A stretch of 64,000 nt of DNA from Terriglobus albidus (GCF_008000815.1 NZ_CP042806.1:6200001-6264000); one strand, 5' to 3'; shown: positions 25,568-35,122, numbered from the stretch's first letter. Notes: a model not told the origin generated them from the letters alone. A program made the numbers and translations.

Positions 25568-28060
25568 ATGGAAGTAACCGACCTCCAGGCTGTTGCGACC
25601 TCCCCAGAGCGCAAACGCCGGATTTTGAAGTACGTTGGCATCAGCGCCGGCGTTGTTCTGGTTCTCGTGCTGATTGCCGGCGTCTCATTGCGGCTGTGGC
25701 TGTCACATGCTCTCAATGCGAGTCTGCCGCAGGTAGACGGAACCGTGCATACACGCGGGCTTACCGCAGCCGTCAAGGTAGAACGAACAGCAGAGGGAAT
25801 GCCGGCGATCCACGCGGGCAATCTGCACGATCTCTCCTTCGCACAGGGATATATCACCGCGCAGGACCGCCTGTGGCAGATGGACATGCTGCGCCGCTAC
25901 GCCGAGGGACGTCTGTCGGAGATCCTCGGCTCCATGACACTGGAGCATGACCGGACGCAGCGCTATCTGCAACTGGGTGCCGCGGCCGATGCCGCGCTCC
26001 CTCACGTAGCACCAGACCAGATGCAGTTGCTGAACGCGTACGCCGATGGTGTAAATGCGTACATCGCCGAGAGCGAGGGACATCTTCCGCTGGAGTTCCG
26101 GCTGCTGCACTACGCTCCGGCGAAGTGGACACCGCACGATTCGCTGCTCGTAGGCCTGTCGATGAGCCAGGAGCTCTCCACCTCATTCCCCACCAAGCTG
26201 GCCCGCGAGACACTCACGGCACGGCTGTCGCCCGAGCTGCTGGCTGATCTCTATCCGGTTGGCTCATGGCGCGATCATCCTCCCGTCGATGGCCATCCTA
26301 GCCTCTCCGCCCCTAATCAGGATCCTCCTGACGCTCCACTGGATGAGACGCAGACGAAGCTAACGCTTCCCGCCTCTTCCATCGAAGATCTGCAACATGT
26401 CCTTCATCCCTTCACCTGCGATGGCTGCGTCTCCGGATCGAACAACTGGGCGGTGAGTGGAGCACACACCGCAACAGGCAAGCCGCTGCTGTCGAACGAT
26501 ATGCACCTGGGGCTCGACATTCCAGGCATCTGGTACGAGACATCTCTCGAATCGCCTGAGCTGCACGCCACCGGCGTCGCACTGCCCGGCGTACCCTTCA
26601 TCATCGTTGGCCACAATCAGCACATCGCCTGGGGCTTCACGGCGTCACTCGCTGACGTGCAGGATCTCTACATCGAAAAGCTGCGGACGTCCGCAGCAAA
26701 TCCGAAGCAGCGTGAGTTCCAGACGCATGACGGCGCCTGGCTGCCCGTAGCGACCCGTCAGGAAGTGATCCACGTCCGCGGAGGGAAAGACGTACCGCTG
26801 GAGATCAGCCTGACCAGCCATGGCGGACATCCCACGCCTGTCATCAGCCCAATGATTCCGCGGGAACAGCGGCCGCTGGCGCTGGCATGGACCGTCTATG
26901 ATCCTGAGATCACCGCCAGCCTCCCCTTCCAGGCCGTGAATCAGGCAAGCAACTACGAACAGTTCGTCACAGCCTTCCGCAGCTTCGGAGGACCATCGCT
27001 CTCAGCCGTCTATGCGGACGACCAGGGGCATATCGGCTATCACGCCATCGGCAAAGTACCAGTGCGTGGCGATGCGCAGCATCCTTCCGGCCTGTCTCCG
27101 GTTCCTGTCACCGATGGCTCGTATGAGTGGAGCGGATATGTGAGCTACGACCTGATGCCGCAGGCGCTGGATCCCGAATCTGGCGTGCTGGCCACTGCGA
27201 ATGCCCGCATTACGGCAGATGACGCTCCGTACACGCTGTCGCTCGACTGGGAGAACCCTTACCGCAATGAGCGCATCTGGAAGCAACTGCTGCCTTCCAA
27301 GGGACTGACCGCAGCCGACATGATGAAGCTCCAGCTCGATGTCTACTCTGACGGCGACCGCGTCATTGCACAGAAGCTGGCGTATGCCATCGACCACTCA
27401 AAGACCAAGGACAAGCGGCTGCATCAGGCCGCCGATCTGCTGCGCGTATGGAATGGCAACATGGAAATCAACTCTCCGGCAGCAGCGATCGTGAGTGCGA
27501 CGCGGACAGCGTTGTGGCCCATGCTGCTACGGCCTCTGCTGGGCAACGATTGGAGGCTGTACCGCTGGAATTCCCGCTCGTTTGTGCAGGAAGAGCTGAT
27601 CTCACATGCCCCGGCGCGGTGGCTGCCGAGCCCGTACAGTGACTGGAACGATCTGTTGACGGCTGCTGTCCAGGAAGGACTGCGAGATGCGCATGCTCCC
27701 GGAGACCTGTCGCACTGGAGCTATGGCGCCATGCACCGCATCGACCTGCAGCATCCCCTCTACGGAACGAACCGGATCTTCCGCCGCATCTTCCCTGCCC
27801 CGGCCGGCCCTGGTAGCTTCCCGTTACCCGGCGACACCATCACCGTGCGTGCAGGTTCAGCGACCTTCGGCGCGAGCGAACGTTTCACCGCAGATCTTGC
27901 CGACTGGGAGAACTCAAATCTCAATGTGCCTGTCGGTCAGTCCGGCAATCCGCGCAGCACAAACTTCCGCGACCAGTGGAGCAACTGGTATGACGGTAAG
28001 CCTCTGCCGCTTCCCTGGAATACGGTGAAGGCGCAGCACACCCTTACGCTGGAACCATGA
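25568..28060 (+). CDS. Penicillin acylase-family N-terminal-nucleophile hydrolase
   Basis: The 830-residue protein has an N-terminal membrane anchor or signal (about residues 20-45). The alpha-chain region includes VKVERTAEGMPAIHAGNLHD and AQDRLWQMDMLRRYAEGRLSE. The autocatalytic site CVSGSNNWAVSG would make Ser291 the first residue of the mature beta chain. AWGFTASLADVQDLY follows. Family members are self-cleaving amidases acting on beta-lactams, homoserine lactones or other acyl amides; the natural substrate is not predictable. The ATG at 25568 is preferred over upstream frame extension. It overlaps the next gene by 4 bp. Confidence 0.9.
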   Translation: MEVTDLQAVATSPERKRRILKYVGISAGVVLVLVLIAGVSLRLWLSHALNASLPQVDGTVHTRGLTAAVKVERTAEGMPAIHAGNLHDLSFAQGYITAQDRLWQMDMLRRYAEGRLSEILGSMTLEHDRTQRYLQLGAAADAALPHVAPDQMQLLNAYADGVNAYIAESEGHLPLEFRLLHYAPAKWTPHDSLLVGLSMSQELSTSFPTKLARETLTARLSPELLADLYPVGSWRDHPPVDGHPSLSAPNQDPPDAPLDETQTKLTLPASSIEDLQHVLHPFTCDGCVSGSNNWAVSGAHTATGKPLLSNDMHLGLDIPGIWYETSLESPELHATGVALPGVPFIIVGHNQHIAWGFTASLADVQDLYIEKLRTSAANPKQREFQTHDGAWLPVATRQEVIHVRGGKDVPLEISLTSHGGHPTPVISPMIPREQRPLALAWTVYDPEITASLPFQAVNQASNYEQFVTAFRSFGGPSLSAVYADDQGHIGYHAIGKVPVRGDAQHPSGLSPVPVTDGSYEWSGYVSYDLMPQALDPESGVLATANARITADDAPYTLSLDWENPYRNERIWKQLLPSKGLTAADMMKLQLDVYSDGDRVIAQKLAYAIDHSKTKDKRLHQAADLLRVWNGNMEINSPAAAIVSATRTALWPMLLRPLLGNDWRLYRWNSRSFVQEELISHAPARWLPSPYSDWNDLLTAAVQEGLRDAHAPGDLSHWSYGAMHRIDLQHPLYGTNRIFRRIFPAPAGPGSFPLPGDTITVRAGSATFGASERFTADLADWENSNLNVPVGQSGNPRSTNFRDQWSNWYDGKPLPLPWNTVKAQHTLTLEP

Positions 28061-29778
28061 GTCCACCGGCGTGGAAGCGACAGCTTGCGCCTGCCGCCGT
28101 CATCGCGGTGGCGGCGTTTCTTGCTGTGCTTCCGCTTGTGCTGCATGGCTGCTCCTGCGGCCATGACTTCGACTTCCACCTGGTGAACTGGCTTGAAGTA
28201 CACGCACAGTTTCAGCGTGGCATACTGCATCCGCAATGGGCCTTCACCGCAGCCTGGGGAGCGGGAGAGCCTCGCTTCGTCTTTTATCCGCCGCTTTCAT
28301 GGATGATCGGGGGCCTGCTTGGCTTCCTGATGCCTTACACAGTGGCCCCGATTGTCTACACCTGGCTCTGCCTCTTCCTTGCGGGTGTGGCATGTCTGCG
28401 CATGGTGTCGTCAGTGGGCGGTGAAACGATAAGCCAGAACCGCTGGATACCGGCGGCGATTGCTGTCGCGTACCTTGCAAACCCGTATCTCATGTTTACG
28501 GCCTACGAGCGTACGGCCTACGCCGAACTGCTTGCGGCATCGTGGATGCCGTTGCTGCTGACAGCATTGCTGCGCGAGAGACCGCGATGGCTGGAGATCG
28601 CCATCCCGATCGCGCTGCTATGGCTGACGAACGCTCCTGCCGCGGTGCTGGGATGCTACGGACTGCTGATGCTGGGTCTGCTGCGGCTGGTGCTGTGGCC
28701 ACGTGCGCTGCGCCGCGAGACGATCACGCAGTTCACGCTGGGCACCCTCTTCGGTCTGCTGTTCGCGGCGTTTTACATTGTGCCGGCGGTCGTCGACCGC
28801 AAATGGGTGCAGGCGGCAATGGCGACGGTCGAGGGTATGCGGCCCGACGATAACTTTCTCTTCGGACACACGACCGATCCGCTGCACGATACCGTCCTGT
28901 GGCAAGCCTCGCGGATCGCCGTCGTGCTGTTCGCCGTAAGCCTCACCCTGGTGCTGTTGCTTCGCAGAGATAAGACAGCGCGCCTGCTGGGCGCCATGAC
29001 CCTGCTGCTGCTTGTGCTGCTGCTCCCGGTCTCAGCCGTCGTCTGGCATCACGCGCCTCAGCTCGGCTTCCTGCAGTTCCCCTGGCGTTTCCTATGTCTG
29101 CAGCAGACCATCGCAGCCGTACTGCTGACGTTAAGTGTGCCGGCGCTTACGCGCATACGGGGCACATGGGTGATGCCTGCCGGTGCCATAGCAGTTCTGG
29201 CCGTGACTACTGTCATCACACATCACTTCTACCTGCAGGAGTGTGACGACGAAGACGCACCCGGGGCACATATTGTTCTGTTTGCCCGCGGCGGCGGCGT
29301 GATGCCCACGGATGAATACACCGTACGAGATGCCGACAACGACGTGCTGCAACAGGGCAATCCGGTATGGTGGATCGCCGGCAAGCCTGACGCTCCGGTG
29401 CCCGTACTGGGTCCGGGGACGGAGATGCGCATGCGCGTTCTGGGCCTCCCTCCCCGTTCGGAAGACATCACCTGGGAGACAGAACATACGCGGCTGCAGG
29501 TGCTGTGGCCGCGGTCATTCTGGCTGATCGTCAATCGCCGGGCCTATCCCGCCTGGCAGGTGACCAACAACGGCGCTCCAGTACCTGTTACCGAGCGAGA
29601 AGACGGTTTGATGGCGATTCCTCTGCCTGCCGGGCCGAACGAGGTGGAGATCCACTATCACCACACGCCGGCAGAGTTGTTGGGCCTGGTCCTGTGCCTG
29701 ATGGGCATACTGCTGGCAGTTCTGGTGCATCGGATAGAGACCCAGCGGCAGCACGCGCTGCCGACCATTTATTCTTAA
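28057..29778 (+). CDS. Polytopic membrane protein, GT-C/YfhO-like
   Basis: The 573-residue protein has a first helix followed by CGHDFDFHLVNWLEVHAQF, an acidic His-rich loop. About ten more helices follow, then a soluble C-terminal beta-rich domain (about 400-540), then a last helix. The acidic loop after helix 1 and overall layout resemble GT-C glycosyltransferases and YfhO-type or 6-pyruvoyl-tetrahydropterin-synthase-related membrane proteins. It may transfer a sugar from a lipid carrier, but this is inference. It starts in an ATGA overlap with the acylase-family gene. Confidence 0.65.
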   Translation: MSPPAWKRQLAPAAVIAVAAFLAVLPLVLHGCSCGHDFDFHLVNWLEVHAQFQRGILHPQWAFTAAWGAGEPRFVFYPPLSWMIGGLLGFLMPYTVAPIVYTWLCLFLAGVACLRMVSSVGGETISQNRWIPAAIAVAYLANPYLMFTAYERTAYAELLAASWMPLLLTALLRERPRWLEIAIPIALLWLTNAPAAVLGCYGLLMLGLLRLVLWPRALRRETITQFTLGTLFGLLFAAFYIVPAVVDRKWVQAAMATVEGMRPDDNFLFGHTTDPLHDTVLWQASRIAVVLFAVSLTLVLLLRRDKTARLLGAMTLLLLVLLLPVSAVVWHHAPQLGFLQFPWRFLCLQQTIAAVLLTLSVPALTRIRGTWVMPAGAIAVLAVTTVITHHFYLQECDDEDAPGAHIVLFARGGGVMPTDEYTVRDADNDVLQQGNPVWWIAGKPDAPVPVLGPGTEMRMRVLGLPPRSEDITWETEHTRLQVLWPRSFWLIVNRRAYPAWQVTNNGAPVPVTEREDGLMAIPLPAGPNEVEIHYHHTPAELLGLVLCLMGILLAVLVHRIETQRQHALPTIYS

Positions 29779-29789
29779 ACGCGAACACA

Positions 29790-30695
29790 ATGTCTGTTGA
29801 AACCATCCTTACCGAAGCCGTCACGGTGACGGACGCCGCGCTGGAGCGTTTGCTGCCCGGCCCCGATGCCCAGCCCCACTCCATTCACCGCGCCATGCGC
29901 CATTCGACCTTTGCCGGCGGGAAACGTCTTCGGCCCGCGCTGGTGCTCGAGGCCGCGCGGATGGTTGCAGGCAATCTGCCCGAGGGCGTGGAAGAGTGTG
30001 GCGCAGCCATCGAGATGCTGCACACCTATTCGCTGATCCACGACGATCTTCCGGCGCTGGACAACGATGACCTGCGCCGCGGCAAGCCCACCTGTCATGT
30101 GGTCTTCGGCGAAGCCATCGCCATCCTCGCCGGCGACGCCTTGCAGACAACCGCCTTCCAGACACTGGCTCATCTAAAGTGCCCAGCGACATCCGCGGTG
30201 CAGATTCTTCGCGAGGTTGCCATCGCCGTGAATACCGGCGTTGGCGCCGATGGACTCGCTCCCGGCATGATCGGCGGGCAGGTGGTGGATATCGAGAGCG
30301 AGGGCAAGAAGCCGACGGCAGAGCTGGTAGAGGCGATTCACCGCTCGAAGACCGGAGCCCTGATCACGGTCTCCATCGTTGCCGGCGGCCTGTATGCCGG
30401 AGCATCCGCGGAGGATGTGGCGCGCCTTCGCACCTTCGGCGAAAAGCTGGGCCTGGCCTTCCAGATCGTGGACGACGTGCTGGACCTCACGCAGGACTCC
30501 GCCCAACTGGGCAAGACGGCAGGCAAGGACGCCGCAACCGACAAGGCCACCTGGCCCGCGGTCTACGGCCTCGAAAAGTCGATTGCCGATGCCGATGCCA
30601 TGATCCGCGAAGCGTATGACGCCATTGCCCCCTGGGGAGAAGCAGCAGAACCGCTGAAGACGATTGCCCGCTTCCTCGTCGAACGGAAACATTAG
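29790..30695 (+). CDS. ispA: Short-chain polyprenyl diphosphate synthase (FPP/GGPP type)
   Basis: This 301-residue trans-prenyltransferase has GGKRLRPALVLEAARM, the first Asp-rich motif HDDLPALDNDD (about residues 84-94) and GDALQTTAF. MIGGQVVDIE and the second Asp-rich motif FQIVDDVLDLT follow, then GKTAGKDAATDKATWP typical of bacterial FPP synthases. It condenses IPP onto allylic diphosphates. Chain length is not certain. The ATG at 29790 follows the preceding stop by 11 bp; a longer frame upstream is only the out-of-frame shadow of that gene. Confidence 0.92.
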   Translation: MSVETILTEAVTVTDAALERLLPGPDAQPHSIHRAMRHSTFAGGKRLRPALVLEAARMVAGNLPEGVEECGAAIEMLHTYSLIHDDLPALDNDDLRRGKPTCHVVFGEAIAILAGDALQTTAFQTLAHLKCPATSAVQILREVAIAVNTGVGADGLAPGMIGGQVVDIESEGKKPTAELVEAIHRSKTGALITVSIVAGGLYAGASAEDVARLRTFGEKLGLAFQIVDDVLDLTQDSAQLGKTAGKDAATDKATWPAVYGLEKSIADADAMIREAYDAIAPWGEAAEPLKTIARFLVERKH

Positions 30696-30697
30696 GC

Positions 30698-31072
30698 ATG
30701 ACTGTCGAAGAGATTCGCCGGGCCCTGCGTGACTGCTTCCACCCTGCACTGAAGCTGAACGTAGAAGCTCTGGGCCTGATCGACGACATCAACGTCTCTC
30801 CTGACAAAGACGCGCCGGGAGCAGGAATTCCCGGCGTTCCGCAGAAGCACATCGTCAGGTTGTCGGTGTATCGTCCGACTGAGGATGAGACGGCGACGGC
30901 GATGATGACGGAGCTGATTCGCAATCGCCTCTACGGCTTCCCCGAGACCGGAACGGTCGAAATCACCCTGCTGGATGGCTGGACACCGCAACGGCTAACA
31001 GACGAAGCCCGCGAACAGCTTGCGGCACAGTTGCGGCCGCAACAGTTGGTGCAGATAAGAGCTAAAGGTTGA
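30698..31072 (+). CDS. DUF59/MIP18-like small protein
   Basis: This 124-residue protein starts 2 bp after the ispA stop. Its pattern is EEIRRALRDCFHPALKLNV, LGLIDDINVS, a variable loop, a strand (HIVRLSVYRPT), a helix (MMTELIRNRLYGF) and VEITLLDGWTPQRLTDEAR. This follows the DUF59 (SufT/PaaD/MIP18) fold used in Fe-S cluster assembly. The Cys-Pro motif common in that family is not visible, so an Fe-S role is uncertain. Confidence 0.55.
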   Translation: MTVEEIRRALRDCFHPALKLNVEALGLIDDINVSPDKDAPGAGIPGVPQKHIVRLSVYRPTEDETATAMMTELIRNRLYGFPETGTVEITLLDGWTPQRLTDEAREQLAAQLRPQQLVQIRAKG

Positions 31073-31341
31073 AGGCGTACGGCATCGAAGCCCATGCACC
31101 GGGTGCCCCACATACGCGAAGCTTATGTGGGTTGTTCGAGCGAAGCTCGAATATCTTTTTGTCATTTCGTAGCGACCGGGGTCCCCGGCCAGCTTGGCTG
31201 GCTGGGGAAAAGCGTAGCGGGGAAATCCGCTTCTCTACTGATACGGATATCCCGACGTGAACAGATTTCTCCGTTCCCTTCGGTCACCGCGAAATGACAA
31301 AGAAAAGCCGGACGACTCTCACGCACATCCCATCCGGATTA
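31073..31341. repeat. REP-like hairpin and dispersed repeats
   Basis: A REP-like copy at 31101-31131 (GGGTGCCCCACATACGCG..TATGTGGG) is followed by a TTCGAGCGAAGCTCGAA hairpin. A CGGGGTCCCCGGCCAGC..GGGG hairpin follows at 31176-31207. Two GCGGAGAAATC-type arms, TTTGTCATTTCGTAGCG..GCGAAATGACAAAG, span 31156-31302. No gene is present; it separates convergent genes. Confidence 0.7.
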
Positions 31342-31905
31342 CTACTCCGCAATAAGACGCTTAATGTTGCCCTCAACATCCTCTTTGCTTACGATGCCCA
31401 CGTAGGTTGCAGCAATGCGTCCCGATTTGTCGATCAGGTATGTCGCCGGATACGAAGCAAAGCCATACGACTTGATAACCGCGTCGTTGCCCATCACGAT
31501 CGGGTAGTTGACGTGATTGCTGCGGACAAACGGCCGCACTTTTCCCCACGCCTCATGCTCATTCTTCAGCCCTTCATAAGGGATATCCGCCGAGATACCG
31601 AGGGCGGTGAAGCCTTTAGCTTCGTAGGCGTGATGAAGTTCGATGAACGAAGGGATCTCCAGCACGCAGCCGCCGCACTCTGTCGCCCAGAAGTTCAGCA
31701 GAACGACCTTTCCACGAAAATCCGAGATCTGAACTCTTTTTCCATTCGAATTGGCAAGATGAAAGACCGGAGCAGCTTTCCGATTGGCCGTGGCGACAAG
31801 AACGGCGTGAACATTCCTCTGCCCGTAGGCAGATGGCATGAGGGTGGATGCGAAAGCACACGTAATTAGAAGAACGAATCCAACTCTGCGGCGAGCGTTC
31901 TGCAT
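31342..31905 (-). CDS. TlpA/ResA-like periplasmic thioredoxin
   Basis: The 187-residue protein has an N-terminal hydrophobic signal (about 8-28). The redoxin-TlpA domain contains KVVLLNFWATECGGCVLEIP with the redox pair Cys77/Cys80, then GFTALGISADI and the cis-Pro segment FASYPATYLIDKSGRI. The active site is CGGC rather than the usual CxPC. It is likely a membrane-tethered or secreted thiol reductase acting on periplasmic disulfides, possibly cytochrome maturation. No partner genes adjoin. Confidence 0.88.
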   Translation of the reverse strand: MQNARRRVGFVLLITCAFASTLMPSAYGQRNVHAVLVATANRKAAPVFHLANSNGKRVQISDFRGKVVLLNFWATECGGCVLEIPSFIELHHAYEAKGFTALGISADIPYEGLKNEHEAWGKVRPFVRSNHVNYPIVMGNDAVIKSYGFASYPATYLIDKSGRIAATYVGIVSKEDVEGNIKRLIAE

Positions 31906-32046
31906 GACGAACCTTCCTTTTCAAAGGGCGGAATCTTGAATATTGCTATTATGAATCCCTGTTTGGTGCGGGGAACCGGTCTACACGGACTTGCCGACGA
32001 TCATTTATCGCGAGCTGCGATCCAAAGACAATGAGGAGGACGCTTC

Positions 32047-32775
32047 ATGCCACTCGTTGACAAGCTAAAGCTAGGATTCTCCCTGGGCGTGGTCTTGCTA
32101 CTTCAAGCTCACTGGAGTGTTGCGCAGAAACCATTAAAGCTGGTGAGCGGGCCGCAGATTCGGAAGGAGGTTGCTGCGCTGCCTCGCATCGTGGCTCCGA
32201 ATGCTGCCGAGGCAAAAATCAATGCCGCGCTCGATCGGCAGGACCTCTGGGTCAGGAAAGCTGCAGAAGCATGCAGCGGGCCTGACATGTTTTGGAAACG
32301 AGTTGTTCGGGTCACGAAAAGCGGCCCGGCATTGCTGAGCGTGCTTGTGTCAGACAGCGGGGACTGCGGTGGTGTTCATCCTTTTGATGAAACCTTTCCA
32401 TTGGTCTACGATCTGCGGACGGGTGATGCCGTGAGGTGGGACAAAGTCTTTCCGAAGGGGAGGGCTGAAGAAATCAACACGTCTTCCGACGATGGCATGC
32501 CGTGGATCACCATTCGATCGAAACGTCTTCAGGCACTCTATGTAGCCAATTACAAGAGCCGTGGCGATTGCGGGATAGAAATCGTAGCTGAGGTGACAGA
32601 GTTTCACCTCTATCCGGATGAGAAGGCGAATGCATTGAAAGTTTTTCCCGCAGCCTTGCCACAAGTGGCTCATCCGTGTGCTAGCTCATTCGCGCTGGGT
32701 GCAAAAGAACTACAGGCCCTTGGGGTTTCGCAACAGTGGCGGGACGCGATCCTTAGTCAGGATGGGAAGCCGTAG
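32047..32775 (+). CDS. Secreted protein resembling DUF3298/RsiV-type domain
   Basis: This 242-residue protein has a signal peptide (about 1-26, ending SVAQ) and starts after a strong GAGGAGGA ribosome site. The body has INAALDRQDLWVR, VSDSGDCGGVHPFDETFPLV and YDLRTGDAVRWDKVFPKG. That is the pattern of an N-terminal helix, then Gly-x-His-Pro, then D-x-x-T-G, then D-x-F, seen in DUF3298/PdaC/RsiV lysozyme-binding-like domains. Four cysteines could form disulfides. The specific function is unknown. Confidence 0.55.
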   Translation: MPLVDKLKLGFSLGVVLLLQAHWSVAQKPLKLVSGPQIRKEVAALPRIVAPNAAEAKINAALDRQDLWVRKAAEACSGPDMFWKRVVRVTKSGPALLSVLVSDSGDCGGVHPFDETFPLVYDLRTGDAVRWDKVFPKGRAEEINTSSDDGMPWITIRSKRLQALYVANYKSRGDCGIEIVAEVTEFHLYPDEKANALKVFPAALPQVAHPCASSFALGAKELQALGVSQQWRDAILSQDGKP

Positions 32776-32825
32776 GCAATCGACTTCGGTCTGGTTCACG
32801 AAATGACAAATAGAAGAGAGTCTTA

Positions 32826-34070
32826 CTAAACTTCCAGCACCCGCTCCTCTTCCACCGGGATGTGGTCCATCGAGCAGGGGCCTTTCTTTCCAGTCGCATG
32901 CACCAGCGCGGCGACGCTCAGCAGGGCCAGCGCCAGGATGCAGACGCCATTCCACTGCCAATGCACCCAGGCGAAGGTCACCAGGGCTGAACCGACGGCC
33001 GCGCCCGTGAAGTACACCGTCATGTAGACCGTGTTCAGGCGGCTACGGGCTGAGGCGTCGAGGCCAAAGATGCGGGTCTGGTTGGCGATCTGCGACATCT
33101 GCGCGCCCATATCGAGGACAATGACGCCAACCACCATGGCGCCCACGTGAGCCGCCATCGGCATATGCAAGCGGTCCTGCACCCACAACCAGACAAAGCT
33201 GGCCGCAAGCGTTACCAGCGCCCAGGAGAGGACGTAGCGCGGTCCGTGGCGGTCTGCCATGCGTCCTGCAAGCGGAGCGACGACAGCTCCGGCTGCGCCG
33301 ACGACACCGAAGGTGCCGGCAACACCGGCTCCGAGACCATAGCGGGTACCGAGAAAGAAGGCCAGCGTAGTCCAGAAGCAGGAGAAAGAAGCAAAGATGA
33401 GTGCGCCCATCGCAGCCGACTCGCGGAGCAGCCGCTGGCTCGACCACAGTGTCCATAAGGAGCGGATGGCCTCGCCATAGCTGAGCTTATGCTTGGGCGG
33501 CAGCGCAGGCATGGTGCGGCGCAGCATGGGTACAAAGCTGAGGTTGATCACCGCAGCGACGACGAAGACCGTTCTCCAGCCCGCGGCCGCCCCGAAGTGG
33601 ATCCGGCTGACCCAGCCGGAGAAGGTGCGGGCCAGCAGTACGCCCAAAAGCAGACCGGTCATCACGGTGCCGATCGCACGGCCCCGCTCTTCATCGCTGG
33701 CAAGGTCGGGGGCAATCGGCAGCACGATGTGCGTTACGGAAGCCAGCAAGCCCACCAGCGCACTCGCAGCGATGAGCCATGGCAGCGACTGGGCGGCAGC
33801 CGTCAGAAGCAGCGCAATGGAGACCGCGGCGTACATGCGGAGCATGAGGCCACGGCGCTCCTTCAGATCGCCCATGGGGACAAAGGCCAGCATGCCCAGC
33901 GCATAGCCCACCTGCGTCGCTACGGCGACATATCCGGTGGCTCCGCTGGTGGCGCCGAAGGTGTGACCCATCTCCACCAGCAATGGCTGGTTGTAGTAAA
34001 TGCTGGACACGCCCACAGCGCAGGCAAGACCAAGAAATGGCAGTGGGGTGTGCTTTTGGGCCTTACTCAT
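32826..34070 (-). CDS. Major facilitator superfamily transporter
   Basis: From the ATG at 34070 the product is 414 residues with about twelve hydrophobic helices. The MFS loop motif MGDLKERRGLMLRMYA lies between helices 2 and 3, and a second copy AGRMADRHGPRYVLSW between helices 8 and 9. The sequence resembles YnfM/AraJ-like drug or sugar efflux permeases. The C-terminal 15 residues are polar. A longer frame upstream would overlap the next gene antisense to its own reading and is not used. Confidence 0.88.
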   Translation of the reverse strand: MSKAQKHTPLPFLGLACAVGVSSIYYNQPLLVEMGHTFGATSGATGYVAVATQVGYALGMLAFVPMGDLKERRGLMLRMYAAVSIALLLTAAAQSLPWLIAASALVGLLASVTHIVLPIAPDLASDEERGRAIGTVMTGLLLGVLLARTFSGWVSRIHFGAAAGWRTVFVVAAVINLSFVPMLRRTMPALPPKHKLSYGEAIRSLWTLWSSQRLLRESAAMGALIFASFSCFWTTLAFFLGTRYGLGAGVAGTFGVVGAAGAVVAPLAGRMADRHGPRYVLSWALVTLAASFVWLWVQDRLHMPMAAHVGAMVVGVIVLDMGAQMSQIANQTRIFGLDASARSRLNTVYMTVYFTGAAVGSALVTFAWVHWQWNGVCILALALLSVAALVHATGKKGPCSMDHIPVEEERVLEV

Positions 34071-34105
34071 AGTGGTCCTACCACTGATTGTAGGCCCTTT
34101 GAGAA

Positions 34106-35020
34106 CTATTTGCTTGCGTGACGTTTCACGATGGACAGCTTTTCGCCGGCCAGGATGCGCCTGGCCTGGCTGCGTGCGTGGGTGGCCCAGGGGCCGATGG
34201 GGTCCAGGCGGACATAGGCGAGCCAGTGCGGCAGCGCCCGGCGGCGCTCCGCGCAACGCTCGTAGGTCAGCGCCAGGTTGTAATGCGCGTCGGCATAGGA
34301 GGGCGACAGAGCGATGGCGCGCTTGTAAGCCTCAACAGCCTCGGGAAGCCGCTGCAACTCGTCCAGGACGTTGCCAAGGTCGAAGAAAGCCAATGCGTAG
34401 CTGGGGTCGGCAATCGTAGCGCGACGGTAGAGCTGCTCGGCACGACCGTAGAGCTTCTGGTTGTAGTAGATGGTGCCGAGATTGATGCAGCCTGGAGCGT
34501 GGTTCGGATCGAGCTCCAGCAGGTCGACATAGATCTGTTGTGCCTGACCGATGGTCGCGGTGTGCTCTTCCAGTTGCACCGCCTGCAGGAACATCTCCTG
34601 CACCTGCATCGCCTTGTCGATGGCCGCCTCATGGGCGTGCACTACAGCGAGTGGACGCGATGTCTGCGGATCGAAGTCGAAGAGAAGCTGCTGCGCTACC
34701 GGATCCACCAGAGCGCCGGAGTGACGAAAGACCAGACGGGAGCCGCGACGAGCAATGGAAGCGGCCTCAACCAGCGGGTTGGTCATTCCTGAGACGCGAC
34801 GCATGGCGTCGATACCGGCGCGGATAGAGCGGGATGAGATGCGTGAAGTACTGAGATCGCGCAGACGGCGCAGACGCACCAGATCTTCAAAGCTGTAACT
34901 TTCTTTGACGACGGAGAGGCCGGCACGCTCCCACCCGGCCAGTTGCCGGGGATGGAGCCGCAGAATACGAAGCACATCCTGACGGCTGTAGCTATCGCTT
35001 GTGGTTATCTCGGTCGGCAC
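34106..35020 (-). CDS. MerR-like HTH and TPR fusion protein
   Basis: This 304-residue protein has an N-terminal MerR-type winged helix (about 10-75: YSRQDVLRILRLHPRQLAGW, YSFEDLVRLRRLRDL). A linker follows, then tetratricopeptide repeats at about 165-270 (GCINLGTIYYNQKLYGRAEQ, AFFDLGNVLDELQRLPEAVE, AHYNLALTYERCAERRRALP). The TPR probably binds another protein while the HTH binds DNA. There is no Cys-based metal site as in metal-sensing MerR proteins. It lies 35 bp upstream of the MFS gene on the same strand and might control it. Confidence 0.82.
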   Translation of the reverse strand: MPTEITTSDSYSRQDVLRILRLHPRQLAGWERAGLSVVKESYSFEDLVRLRRLRDLSTSRISSRSIRAGIDAMRRVSGMTNPLVEAASIARRGSRLVFRHSGALVDPVAQQLLFDFDPQTSRPLAVVHAHEAAIDKAMQVQEMFLQAVQLEEHTATIGQAQQIYVDLLELDPNHAPGCINLGTIYYNQKLYGRAEQLYRRATIADPSYALAFFDLGNVLDELQRLPEAVEAYKRAIALSPSYADAHYNLALTYERCAERRRALPHWLAYVRLDPIGPWATHARSQARRILAGEKLSIVKRHASK

Positions 35021-35122
35021 CGTCTCCTCTTGTGCCGAGTATGCGTGGCAAACAGACAGTAATCAAGAGGGTTAGCGGGGTCAACGCAAGAAATCAGTGG
35101 AATTCGCGTACCAAATCTGATA

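Noticed and set aside
34000-34419. Plus-strand frame spanning the MFS/MerR-TPR junction
   Set aside because: Antisense to both genes; Arg/Pro/Ala-rich without motifs.
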